Source: CAVZLD01 sp964522605 (GTDB taxonomy: Bacteria > Planctomycetota > Planctomycetia > Pirellulales > Pirellulaceae). From it: DNA of 13,889 nt. Under the pieces are notes generated by a model. The model was not told the DNA's origin and did not search any database. It saw only the letters and a list, made by a program, of their open reading frames with translations. The stretch spans positions 1 to 13,889 of the forward strand of contig CAZFWV010000167.1 of assembly GCA_964522605.1 (NCBI GenBank), written 5' to 3'. Every line of letters begins with the position of its first letter. The stretch's first letter is position 1. The position numbers were made by a program, and so were the translations under genes. Shown one piece after another: positions 6,091 through 13,889 of the stretch.

Positions 6091-9000
6091 TGACCTCGGC
6101 GCGGTGTTCGGCGACTTGGTGGACTCGGTGTTGGACTCGCGGGGCATTTTCCTTTTCCGTTCGGCGACCCCAACGGACGTGCTGGCGGAGTTGCGTGGTG
6201 GGTTCCGGCGCAACCGATCGCAGGTTCATGACGGCCCGAGCTCCCAAGGTAGCTTCGTCGCCGGTCTCTTCGGAATCCTGGTGGATTGAGTCCGCGGCAA
6301 CCGCGGCGACACTTCGCGCTTCAGGAGCCTGCTCATACGCTCCCGTTTGCAGCGCAATCACGAGGTCATTCGTATTGAAGTCGCCATCGCCGTCCCAATC
6401 CCCTTCGGCCCAACCGGCGTTGTCGGGAATCCCATCTTCATACTTTCCAGCGGTCAAGACAGCGACGAAGTCCGCCGTATTAAACAGGCCGTCAAGATTT
6501 GCATCTCCAAAGTTCGTGTCCAGAATATCTTCGACCATCACGTTCAAATCGACCTGCGTGACTTGGCCATCACCCGAGAGGTCGAAGCTCGGGTCTGGGT
6601 TCGGCGAGCGAATCTGCGCCGTTAGCAGATCGATGTCTTCTGCGTTAACCAGTTGATCGCCATTAAAATCACCGGCGATCTGAACCGGAATGATCGTGAG
6701 GGTGACCGTTGCCGTATCATTACCGCCCCGACCGTCAATGACCTGGTAGGTAAAGCCATCCTGACTAGCGGAGCCTCCGTTGTGCGTGTAGGTGAAACTG
6801 CCGTCTGCATTCAACTGCAGCGTGCCGTGTTGCGGATTGGTCAATTTCACCGCGGTTAAGGCGGCTCCATCAGGATCCTGATCGTTCGCGAGCAATCCGG
6901 GTGCCGCGATGATCAATTGCGTCCCTTGATCAACGGCGTATTGGTCGTCTGCTGCCACGGGGGGATCATTGACGGGCCGAATGGTCAGTGTGACCACCGC
7001 GGTGTCGGCGCCCCCCGCATTATCATTGGCCTGATAGGTAAAGCTATCCTGCGTCGTCTCGCTGCCGTCGTGCACATAGGTAAAGCCACCGTCGGCGGAC
7101 AGTTCGAGCACACCATGCAGGGGTCCGGAGACGAGAACAACATTTAGCGGGTCGCCGTCGGGATCGCTATCGCTGTCCAGCACGCCCGGACTGGGAACGG
7201 TCAACGTCGCACCCTCGTCGAGTGTGTACTGGTCGTCGACTGCGATCGGCGGGTCGTTCACTGGTAGGATGTTGAGTCGCACTGTGGCCACAGCGGAGTT
7301 GACCGTGCCATCATTCACGCGGTATGTGAATTGATCGGAAAGAGTCTGGCTGCCATTGTGCGTGTAGATGAAACTGCCATTCGATTGGACCGAGACCGTC
7401 CCGTGTTGCGGTGGGGTCACCAGGACGCTCGTGAGTGAGTCTCCGTCGTCATCTCGATCGTTCGCCAGGAGCCCCGGCGCGGAGATGATCAGTTGAGCGC
7501 CTTCGTTCAGCGAGTACGAATCATCGCGTGCGATCGGTGGATCGTTGACCGGTGTGACTGTAATCGCCACAGTCGCACTGGCGATGCCTCCACGACCATC
7601 CTGGACGCGGTAGGTAAACGAATCGCTGCGACTTTCACCAGCGTCGTGAACGTACGTGAAGGATCCATCGGAATTTAAGGTCAGTTGACCAAATTGCGGC
7701 CCGGTGAGCAGTGACGCGGCGAGCAGATCGTTGTCGGGGTCGGAGTCATTCTGCAGGACGCCGGGCGCTGTACGATTGAGCGTACCACCCTCTGCGACAG
7801 TGTACTGATCGTTCCCGGCGACGGGATCGGAATTCGTGGTCGTCATCGCGCTGCCGGGCGAGGGATCGGCGGCGGTCCAGCTGCCGGCAAAATCACCGTA
7901 TTCCACCGGCATGTTTCGATGGAGCGACTTGCCCAGTCCATCCGCTGCCGCGGGCCAGGGCGCCTCATCGCTGTAGTCCACTCGATCGACCAGCACGAAT
8001 CCTGTCACGTCGAGTTGCGCAGGATCTTCGGGGCGTTCGAATTGGACTTCTTCACCCCCATTGTCGAGTTGGCCTGTGTAGGGTCCAAACAAGCGCGCCT
8101 GCGCGTTCATTCCGTGGATCTGGCGGAACTCAGCCGCCTGGGTCGTTGCTGTCGCTGGATCGAAGCCGACGACGACAACACGCTCGCCAGCGGTCAGGAT
8201 CGTGCCGGTCGGGAATGGGAAGTCCACGGCATTGTCCAGCCGCCAGTCGCCGATGTCGACGTTGCTAACGGAGCGGTTGTAGATTTCCACGAAGTCCAAT
8301 TCGTCCCGCGTAATAGTGCTTCCCTCGGGCGGCTCGGCCGCATGGTAATGCAACTCGCCCAAAACAACATCATCGAAGAAGGGACCCGGGTTCGGGGCAT
8401 CGAAGGACTTCGACACCATCGGGAAGAGCTTTCCAGAACCATTCGGCCATCGGCCGAGTGAGACACCGTTCTGGGTGGCGCTGAATTCCGCATGATCCAT
8501 GAATCGTGTCGGCTTCCCGGAGGAGTCGGCAGCGATCAACCACGCGTCGTCAGAAGACTGTCCGCGAAATCCGAAACCGAGTTGATTCTCATCGAACACA
8601 CGATAACCACCGGCCGGCAGCACGCTGTTGGTGGTGCTGATCTGATAGCGGAAATAATTATCGCCGCTGTCGCTGATGTACCATCCACCGAGATCGATCG
8701 GCTGGTTCGTCGTATTCAGCAATTCAATCGCATCGATCTCGGGCAGATCCGTATGAGTCAGGATTTCGTTAATCACGACGTCATTCACGGGTCCCAGGCC
8801 GATTGCGCCGGGTGTTCCGCCGAATTCGGTGCTGCTGCGCCAGTTTCCGGGCTGACCATAATCTGCTTGGACGTCGACGACTTCCAGCGTCGATCCGCTG
8901 CCATCCGCGCGGCCCGGCCACTTTCCGCCGTCATCGTATTCAAACTGTTGGATGACCTGCCCATTGGCATCGACCAGGGTCAACAGTTCCCCGCCATTGC

Positions 9001-12000
9001 TGAGCCCGCCGTCGAATTCTCCCACGCCGGGTGCGACGCCAGCTCGTTCCGCGATGCGTACTTCGCTCCCATATCGGGAAGCAAAGGCCGTGCGGTTCTT
9101 CACCACGACAATTCGCTCGTTGGGTTCCAGCGTCTGGGTGGCGAAGCGAAACTCGAAGCCCTCCAGATTCTCGCCGTTGAGAGCGGTCACAAACGCGACA
9201 TCCGTCAAGTCGATCCGCTGGTCGCTGATGTTGGCTAACTCGATATACTCGAATTCGTCATTGTCCAACGCGGCGTCGCCAAACTGGGGCAACGGAGCGT
9301 AGGGATTGTAGTTGATTTCGGTGATCGCCAGCGTGCCCGCGGTGGCAGGCGGATCGACGAGGAACTCGGCGACATTCAGCGCGCTCCACTCGGATCCGTT
9401 GCGGACGCGCGCTTTCAGAATCGTGGTGCGGTCCAGGGTGAGCGGCACGTTATCGAAGTTGATCGCCTGGGGACTGATTCCGCCTCCGGCATCGCGTGGA
9501 TCGGAACCATCGAGAGTGTAGTAGATATTCGAGCTGCCGACGTTGAAGCTGCCCCCCTGCAACTCGAGGTCAAACGTCAGATCGCTGCTCGAGGCATTGC
9601 CTTGATGAACTTCGACGGCCAGCAGGTTTTCGCCCGTCTTGAGTAAGGAGATGTCGACCTCGAATTCGAAGAACGTCGTTTCCTCCCCGCCACCGATGGC
9701 CGAACTGGCGTAATCATCGTAATTCACCGTTCCACCCGGCATGTTGCTGCGGGCAATCTCCTGACCGTTCAGGTAGACAATCGCTCCGTCATCCCGTTTC
9801 AGACGCAGCCGAAGCGTCTGATAGGCCGAAACGTTGGCGACGTTAAACGTCTTTCGGAAATAGGTCGTGGGGTACTTGTCACCTGAATTCGGACCGAAAC
9901 CGATCACCGTGTTTTCATCACCGTCTCCATAACCCAACTCCGCGGGCCCGGAGGACCAACTCGAGTCGTTGTAGGCTGTGGTCCGCCAGGCGGTGCCTTG
10001 ATTGGAACCGTTGTCCAGGTACTTCCAAGTCGAACCGGGGGGGACAATCGATGTGTAGGTTGTGGTTCCTGTTGTGAAGAGAGAGATTTCGTCACCATCT
10101 TCCAGTCGCTCGCCGCTGGAGGGTGCTCCGTTCACGGTGAAGATTGGCGGATCGCTGTCCGGATACCAGCCGATCCCACGCAATTGATTCATCACCGTCG
10201 GGATTCGGTTGTCGATGAAACTGCGGACCGAGTTGACTGCGTTGTTCCAGTCGTTCTTGGTCAACGGACTGGAGCGTTTGGAATCGCCCCAGCGTGCGGA
10301 TTCGGCGATGATCGCCAGATCGAACTCCGCGGCACGCGCATCGATCAGTGCCTTGGCATTCTCGGGCGTCAACACGCCATCGTTGAACATGACCTCGTAG
10401 ACGCGATCGGCGAATCGTTGGCGGTATTCGGAATTCGTCTCCGCCAGTCGTTCGTGCATCCAGTGCGGGTTGAAGTAGATGAACTGCGAGCCCCCGTCCG
10501 TCAACGGGTTGACCATGTCATAGTTCGCACCGGCAGCGTTGCCCGTATCGAGCGAATGTTCCGAGTCATGCTCAAAGAACTTAAAGCCGTCCGGATTTTC
10601 ACGATTGAAGATTCCAAAGTAGTTGTTCACTCGTGGACGCGTGAACTTCGATCCGGGGCCATCGGCGTCACTCGTGTAATACGTGATGATCATGTAGTCG
10701 ATCAGATTGTCGACGTCGAGCAGCCGTTCGTACGCGGGGTTACGCGTGCCATCCGGATTCATGCCCTGAGCACGCCAGTAGTCGTTGATCTTCGAGTCGC
10801 TCAGTCCTCCCGCCTGATAGAAGTAATTGGCCAGCCGCTGATACGCTTCCATATTCCCGTCGGTGGCTTCGTTTTGATAACCACCGCTGGAGCCGGCCGA
10901 CTTGACGACGTCGTAGTCTTCCGGATTGCCACCGAAGTAGCTGGCGGCATAAGAGGCCTCGGCACGCTCCTGGGTCTGGAACAGGCCCCAGTACTGACCG
11001 TTGATGTACAGATGATAGTATCGACTGCGCGTATACGGTTGGCCCATATCACGCTGCAGGTCGCGCGAAAAGACATCGCGAACGAATGCGTTTCGCCCGT
11101 CGCCGCCGAATGCCCAGCTGTAATTCTGCGTTGTTCGCAGATCGACACTGTCGAACTCATCAACGCCCTCATTGCCAAAGAGCGGGAAGTTGAGCTTGCC
11201 TGCGCCGTACTCATCGCGGAAGAAGAAACGAAAGGCGTGTTTCGGATTGCTTCCACTGCGGCTGTACCCACCACGAATTCGCAGGCCCGCGTTGACCGAA
11301 AAACCTTCCGAGCCATCCGGATTGATCAGTTCCAGCGAGACGGGCCGTTCCCAGGCGCGGCCATGGTTGCCGGCATGCGTGTAAATTCCGGTGCTTGAGC
11401 TGAGCAGATCGTCGATGTTCATCACGATCGACATCGTAGGAACCTGCTTGAGTGCCGCTTCCAGTTGCGGTCCCCAGGTGCCGTTGTTCACGATGTCGGG
11501 ATCCATTCCGTAATTCAGTTCTTGCCCATTGATATTCAGTGCGGTTGGCCAGCCGGTCGGCGCAGCCCCGGTGGGCGACTGCCGGATCACATCATTAAGA
11601 AACAGGAAGGTGGCGGTCCCGACATTCGAGGGATCCAAACCATCCTTGAAGGCGCGCGCCCGAATCGTGGAGGTTTTGTTGATGCTGATCGGACCCGAAT
11701 AGAGAACTCCGTTCGTTTCCGTCGGTTCCGTCCCATCGAGCGTATATCGGACGGTGGTCCCATCGGTTGCGGCATCAATCGAAAGCGAAAAGGCCGTATC
11801 GTAGAAACCATGAGGGTGACTAAATGAGATTTCGTCAATCAAGAAGCCTTCCACGCCAATGGCCGAATTGAAACTGCCGGGCGTCGGATCCAGGAAGTAA
11901 ACCGGGGCGCTGTCATTGACCGTGATCTCGGCCAGTTCCGCGACAAGAAGAAACTCCTCACTGTCGACAGCATCGTTCAGGCCATGGATGGCTAAGACAT

Positions 12001-13513
12001 TCAACGAGCTGGAGTTCAGCAGCCCGATGTGCTGCGAAATATCGACGTCTTCGATCAGCAGCGCGTCGCTGTCACGACGATCCGAGTTGGCCGTCGAGTT
12101 GTAAGCCGCCGGCGTGGGCGCATTACGACGCGCGATTTCCACGCCGTTCAAATAGGCGACGTAGCCGTCATCGTAGCGCATTCGAAGGGTGAGCGATTCC
12201 AATTGTTCCGGATTGAAAGTGAGGAAGGGAATCCGCACATAAGCGCCGGGGGTTGTGTCATACATCGTGGACAGGACATCGGTCTCGATCACACTGCCGT
12301 AGCCCGAGCTGGCTTCGATGCTGCCCGGAATCGTCTCAACCGCCAGCCCACCGTTGGCTACATCGCCGACCAGATCGAACGCACTCACGTTAAAAGTCGT
12401 ATAGGATCCCTTTGCGGCGAATAGTTCGACTTCCGCGCCGCCTCCCCGTTCGAAAAAGATGAGCTCCAGTGAATGAGGCCCAGCGGTCAGATTGACCTGC
12501 CCGAAACGGTTTTCCGGACCGTGAAGCGCATCGTCGTTGATGACCGTTTGTCCGCCGATCCGCAGTCGCAATCCATCGTCGCTGTTTGTGCCAAAGGTCC
12601 AGGTTCCGGCCGACGGAATGATGACCGTTCCGGTGGCACGAATCGCGAAATCGTTGTCGTCTGACGGCGAATCATTCGGAAAGAGCGCGGGATCGCCAAA
12701 ATTGCCGACTGCCCCTCCTCCGCCGGGATCCCAGAAGTTGACGAGGGGAGCAATCACGGTCGTCTCACTCGCGACCCCGTTGCCATTCAGCAGAGATTCC
12801 GCTCCGGCAATGTTCGTGATCGTACCCGTGGAATGGGCATCCTGGACGGTGAAACCGGGTACGGCACGCTGGTAACCGATCGCATTCGTGCCTTGCGGCC
12901 ACGCGGTGTCGTTGAAGCCGACTGCAGTCCAGCTGGTTCCCAGCGTGCCATTGGTCGGTAGCAGGTAGCGAGCGTTTTCTCCGGCCTCGACTAGAGAATC
13001 GACCGTCACGCTCTGGCCAATGCCGTACGAAACATCCTCCGCACGCGTGGGGAATGCCACGTTGAATTGCGTAACAATCTCAATATGCTGCGGATCCTGT
13101 TGCGTGGGGGCATCCTGGGTCAGGGCCAGAAGCTCGCCATCTCCAGAGATTTTGAAGTTCGTGTGCAACTCGCTGCCGGGGATCGTTCGGTCCTTGCCGG
13201 AAGCTCGGACCAGCAAGAAGTTGCCCGCCGGCAGGATTTGATCGGGGAACGACCATTTATCCAATTCATTCTCGTCGTCTGTCAGGTGCCAGCCGTCCAA
13301 CGAGATGTCCTGGTCGCCCTGGTTGTAGACCTCGATCCAGTCCGAATAGTCGCCGTCCTCATCGACCAGAGTCGTGGTATTGCGCGCCATGAATTCGGAG
13401 ATGATCAAGTCTCCGGCCAGAAGCTGACGCGCCTCGAGCGTTTCCGACAACAAACGTCGTTCCGGACCACGTCGCCGCATTCGTTTCCTTCGTCGCCGCA
13501 TCGACTTACCCAT
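5945..13513 (-). CDS. Giant modular surface protein: lamin-tail, PA14, CotH kinase fold, cadherin-like repeats, dockerins
   Basis: The protein has 2522 residues and is likely secreted or cell-surface. Numbers count from TTG 13549; subtract 12 for the chosen ATG 13513. Order of parts: Arg-rich start with LEARQLLAGD (38-47), seen in large planctomycete surface proteins; lamin-tail domain (46-146); galactose-binding-like domain (193-545) with an inserted PA14-like domain (262-382); chitobiase-C-terminal-like domain with YTLDGTEPT (575-650); CotH spore-coat-kinase-like domain (703-1120) with RIRGGYSRSGSNPK, YINGQYWGLFQTQER, DVDNLIDY and FFEHDSEHSLD (Asp995 a likely metal ligand); a second galactose-binding-like domain (1170-1335); a second chitobiase-like domain with YTLDGSDP (1340-1398); three lamin-tail domains (1404-1580, 1588-1722, 1725-1895); four 96-residue cadherin-like repeats (1905-2288); four dockerin-type Ca loops at D2294, D2323, D2349, D2384; then a charged 125-residue tail. 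Probable role: adhesion, matrix assembly or protein phosphorylation outside the cytoplasm. No cleavable signal peptide is obvious. The start is uncertain: ATG 13513 and ATG 13501 both lack a clear ribosome site. Confidence 0.92.
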   Translation of the reverse strand: MGKSMRRRRKRMRRRGPERRLLSETLEARQLLAGDLIISEFMARNTTTLVDEDGDYSDWIEVYNQGDQDISLDGWHLTDDENELDKWSFPDQILPAGNFLLVRASGKDRTIPGSELHTNFKISGDGELLALTQDAPTQQDPQHIEIVTQFNVAFPTRAEDVSYGIGQSVTVDSLVEAGENARYLLPTNGTLGTSWTAVGFNDTAWPQGTNAIGYQRAVPGFTVQDAHSTGTITNIAGAESLLNGNGVASETTVIAPLVNFWDPGGGGAVGNFGDPALFPNDSPSDDNDFAIRATGTVIIPSAGTWTFGTNSDDGLRLRIGGQTVINDDALHGPENRFGQVNLTAGPHSLELIFFERGGGAEVELFAAKGSYTTFNVSAFDLVGDVANGGLAVETIPGSIEASSGYGSVIETDVLSTMYDTTPGAYVRIPFLTFNPEQLESLTLRMRYDDGYVAYLNGVEIARRNAPTPAAYNSTANSDRRDSDALLIEDVDISQHIGLLNSSSLNVLAIHGLNDAVDSEEFLLVAELAEITVNDSAPVYFLDPTPGSFNSAIGVEGFLIDEISFSHPHGFYDTAFSLSIDAATDGTTVRYTLDGTEPTETNGVLYSGPISINKTSTIRARAFKDGLDPSNVGTATFLFLNDVIRQSPTGAAPTGWPTALNINGQELNYGMDPDIVNNGTWGPQLEAALKQVPTMSIVMNIDDLLSSSTGIYTHAGNHGRAWERPVSLELINPDGSEGFSVNAGLRIRGGYSRSGSNPKHAFRFFFRDEYGAGKLNFPLFGNEGVDEFDSVDLRTTQNYSWAFGGDGRNAFVRDVFSRDLQRDMGQPYTRSRYYHLYINGQYWGLFQTQERAEASYAASYFGGNPEDYDVVKSAGSSGGYQNEATDGNMEAYQRLANYFYQAGGLSDSKINDYWRAQGMNPDGTRNPAYERLLDVDNLIDYMIITYYTSDADGPGSKFTRPRVNNYFGIFNRENPDGFKFFEHDSEHSLDTGNAAGANYDMVNPLTDGGSQFIYFNPHWMHERLAETNSEYRQRFADRVYEVMFNDGVLTPENAKALIDARAAEFDLAIIAESARWGDSKRSSPLTKNDWNNAVNSVRSFIDNRIPTVMNQLRGIGWYPDSDPPIFTVNGAPSSGERLEDGDEISLFTTGTTTYTSIVPPGSTWKYLDNGSNQGTAWRTTAYNDSSWSSGPAELGYGDGDENTVIGFGPNSGDKYPTTYFRKTFNVANVSAYQTLRLRLKRDDGAIVYLNGQEIARSNMPGGTVNYDDYASSAIGGGEETTFFEFEVDISLLKTGENLLAVEVHQGNASSSDLTFDLELQGGSFNVGSSNIYYTLDGSDPRDAGGGISPQAINFDNVPLTLDRTTILKARVRNGSEWSALNVAEFLVDPPATAGTLAITEINYNPYAPLPQFGDAALDNDEFEYIELANISDQRIDLTDVAFVTALNGENLEGFEFRFATQTLEPNERIVVVKNRTAFASRYGSEVRIAERAGVAPGVGEFDGGLSNGGELLTLVDANGQVIQQFEYDDGGKWPGRADGSGSTLEVVDVQADYGQPGNWRSSTEFGGTPGAIGLGPVNDVVINEILTHTDLPEIDAIELLNTTNQPIDLGGWYISDSGDNYFRYQISTTNSVLPAGGYRVFDENQLGFGFRGQSSDDAWLIAADSSGKPTRFMDHAEFSATQNGVSLGRWPNGSGKLFPMVSKSFDAPNPGPFFDDVVLGELHYHAAEPPEGSTITRDELDFVEIYNRSVSNVDIGDWRLDNAVDFPFPTGTILTAGERVVVVGFDPATATTQAAEFRQIHGMNAQARLFGPYTGQLDNGGEEVQFERPEDPAQLDVTGFVLVDRVDYSDEAPWPAAADGLGKSLHRNMPVEYGDFAGSWTAADPSPGSAMTTTNSDPVAGNDQYTVAEGGTLNRTAPGVLQNDSDPDNDLLAASLLTGPQFGQLTLNSDGSFTYVHDAGESRSDSFTYRVQDGRGGIASATVAITVTPVNDPPIARDDSYSLNEGAQLIISAPGLLANDRDDDGDSLTSVLVTPPQHGTVSVQSNGSFIYTHNGSQTLSDQFTYRVNDGTVNSAVATVRLNILPVNDPPIAVDDQYTLDEGATLTVPSPGVLDSDSDPDGDPLNVVLVSGPLHGVLELSADGGFTYVHDGSETTQDSFTYQANDNAGGADTAVVTLTIRPVNDPPVAADDQYAVDQGTQLIIAAPGLLANDQDPDGAALTAVKLTNPQHGTLQLNADGSFTYTHNGGSASQDGFTYQVIDGRGGNDTATVTLTIIPVQIAGDFNGDQLVNAEDIDLLTAQIRSPNPDPSFDLSGDGQVTQVDLNVMVEDILDTNFGDANLDGLFNTADFVAVLTAGKYEDGIPDNAGWAEGDWDGDGDFNTNDLVIALQTGAYEQAPEARSVAAVAADSIHQDSEETGDEATLGARAVMNLRSVAPEPTTQLRQHVRWGRRTEKENAPRVQHRVHQVAEHRAEVINRRARLFQETDEWRERAYEAWLDDLVPPAREPQGTDEVFAEDTNRRS
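6686..7837 (-). repeat. Four tandem 288-bp (96-residue) cadherin-like repeats inside the giant gene
   Basis: Units in coding order are 7837-7550, 7549-7262, 7261-6974 and 6973-6686, with the same 96-residue period throughout. Each carries, in order, (N)DPPxAxDDxY, a PGxLxxD segment with an Asp-rich DPDGD turn, GxLxLxxDGSFTYxHdG, DxFTYxVxDG and a TVxLTIxPV strand. The first unit lacks the NDPP opening (SDPVAGNDQY). These match the Ca-binding cadherin-like/VCBS 'tandem-95' stalk repeats of large bacterial adhesins. Divergence between units indicates old duplication. Confidence 0.9.
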
Positions 13514-13588
13514 GCTAAGAAATAGAAACAGCCTCGGCGCGCAGCCCAAGCCGTAAGGGAGAGAAGACCTGTTCTGTTCCGATTGAAC

Positions 13589-13605
13589 CGGGTGAATCGC
13601 ACCCG
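13589..13605 (-). promoter_or_regulatory. Hairpin in the presumed leader of the giant gene
   Basis: A 6-bp perfect stem CGGGTG/CACCCG with a 5-base loop lies 76-92 bases before ATG 13513. It extends by three more pairs (AAC/GTT) past a single bulged T on the minus strand. It could be a leader structure or an operator-like site, and nothing shows which. Confidence 0.35.
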
Positions 13606-13755
13606 AGTTTGACTAGCATCATGGAAGGATTGTCGCCTAAACCCTATGATGCGCGGTCTGTGCCAAATGAGCAAGCTTTCGGTCGGTGAAAGGCCCCCCG
13701 GCCGGGCAGTATCGCTGCGGGAGGACGCAAACACTGCGCTTTGGCAATTCCGGGA

Positions 13756-13794
13756 GGGCGAGCCTGGGCTGTTGAAAATCTCACAGGCTCGTCC
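13756..13794. repeat. Long hairpin, 11-bp stem with 17-base loop
   Basis: GGGCGAGCCTG (13756-13766) pairs with CAGGCTCGTCC (13784-13794), ten Watson-Crick pairs and one G-T. The loop is GGCTGTTGAAAATCTCA. It lies in non-coding DNA upstream of the giant gene. It may be the terminator of a gene beyond the right edge or a dispersed repeat; no T-run follows on either strand. Confidence 0.6.
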
Positions 13795-13865
13795 GTAGCC
13801 GACCCGATCCACTCTGGCTCCCCTCGCCCCGTTTCGAGACTGCTGAAAAAGTCTTAGCGAGCCAC

Positions 13866-13889
13866 CAGATGTTGTGCATGCATCATCTG
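13866..13889. repeat. Inverted repeat at the window edge
   Basis: CAGATG (13866-13871) and CATCTG (13884-13889) are exact reverse complements flanking 12 bases that contain the 8-base palindrome TGCATGCA. About 15 bases earlier, GACTGCTGAAAAAGTC ends in a GACT/AGTC pair and resembles sequences near insertion-sequence ends (from memory, unverified). The window stops here, so the context is missing. Confidence 0.4.

Larger units (their letters stand above)
13514..13889. other. Upstream region of the giant gene; no gene supported
   Basis: These 376 bases should contain the giant gene's promoter and leader, but no clear -10/-35 pair or ribosome site is visible. What is visible is structure. One hairpin is CGGGTG/CACCCG (13589-13605), extendable by AAC/GTT past a bulge. 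Another is a long hairpin at 13756-13794. At the right edge there is a GACT...AGTC motif and a CAGATG/CATCTG inverted repeat. The open frame covering 13405-13812 on the minus strand overlaps the giant gene out of frame and has no family character. Confidence 0.6.

Noticed and set aside
6686..7837. Periodic repeats considered as a CRISPR-like array
   Set aside because: The 288-base period, continuous reading frame and cadherin-like protein motifs show they are protein-coding domain repeats.
9998..11398. 466-codon plus-strand open frame opposite the CotH part of the giant gene
   Set aside because: It is a shadow of the minus-strand frame. The translation has no recognisable domain, while the opposite strand encodes an unbroken, motif-rich protein.
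13575..13600. tRNA T-arm-like string GGTTCAATC on the minus strand
   Set aside because: There is no matching acceptor stem, anticodon arm or 5-bp T stem around it.
13405..13812. 135-codon minus-strand frame upstream of and overlapping the giant gene
   Set aside because: It overlaps the giant gene's N-terminus in another frame, crosses the leader hairpin and shows no family features.

Overview
The window looks like chromosomal DNA from a member of the Planctomycetota, probably a Pirellula/Rhodopirellula-like organism. The best evidence is a 2.5-kilo-residue surface protein with an arginine-rich N-terminus, an LEARQLLAGD motif, lamin-tail and CotH modules, cadherin-like repeats and two dockerin-like domains. 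Moderately high GC, loosely packed genes and several palindromic intergenic repeats agree with this. The assignment is from family knowledge and was not searched.

Layout, left to right. Positions 1-55 hold a nested perfect palindrome. Three minus-strand genes follow. Read in the direction of transcription they are an HpcH/HpaI-type 2-keto-acid aldolase (5069 to 4290), an NCS2-fold permease (4220 to 2907) and a periplasmic penicillin-acylase-family Ntn hydrolase (2571 to 136). Aldolase and permease are 69 bases apart and plausibly co-transcribed. The permease-acylase gap of 335 bases contains a partly duplicated palindromic element, so the acylase may have its own promoter. The intergenic region at 5070-5439 carries an inverted repeat built from CTCCGCG units. 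It separates the aldolase from a divergent plus-strand yjjX-type inosine/xanthosine triphosphatase (5440-6090).

The rest is dominated by one minus-strand gene (13513 to 5945) for a giant modular extracellular protein. Its 3' end overlaps the yjjX-like gene tail to tail by 146 bases. The last 376 bases (13514-13889) hold no supported gene but several hairpins, some of which may be repeat or insertion-sequence remnants.

Functionally, acylase, permease and aldolase could form a small scavenging set (extracytoplasmic amide hydrolysis, uptake, cleavage of a keto-acid), but this rests on adjacency only. The YjjX-like enzyme is a nucleotide-pool housekeeping function. The giant protein is probably a cell-surface or secreted adhesin/structural protein with an embedded CotH-type kinase fold. 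I found no CRISPR array, tRNA, rRNA, complete mobile element or defence system. The most unusual items are the nested PA14 insertion in the giant protein, the missing substrate glutamates in the permease, the antisense-encoded tail of the YjjX-like protein, and the multi-hairpin intergenic repeat.
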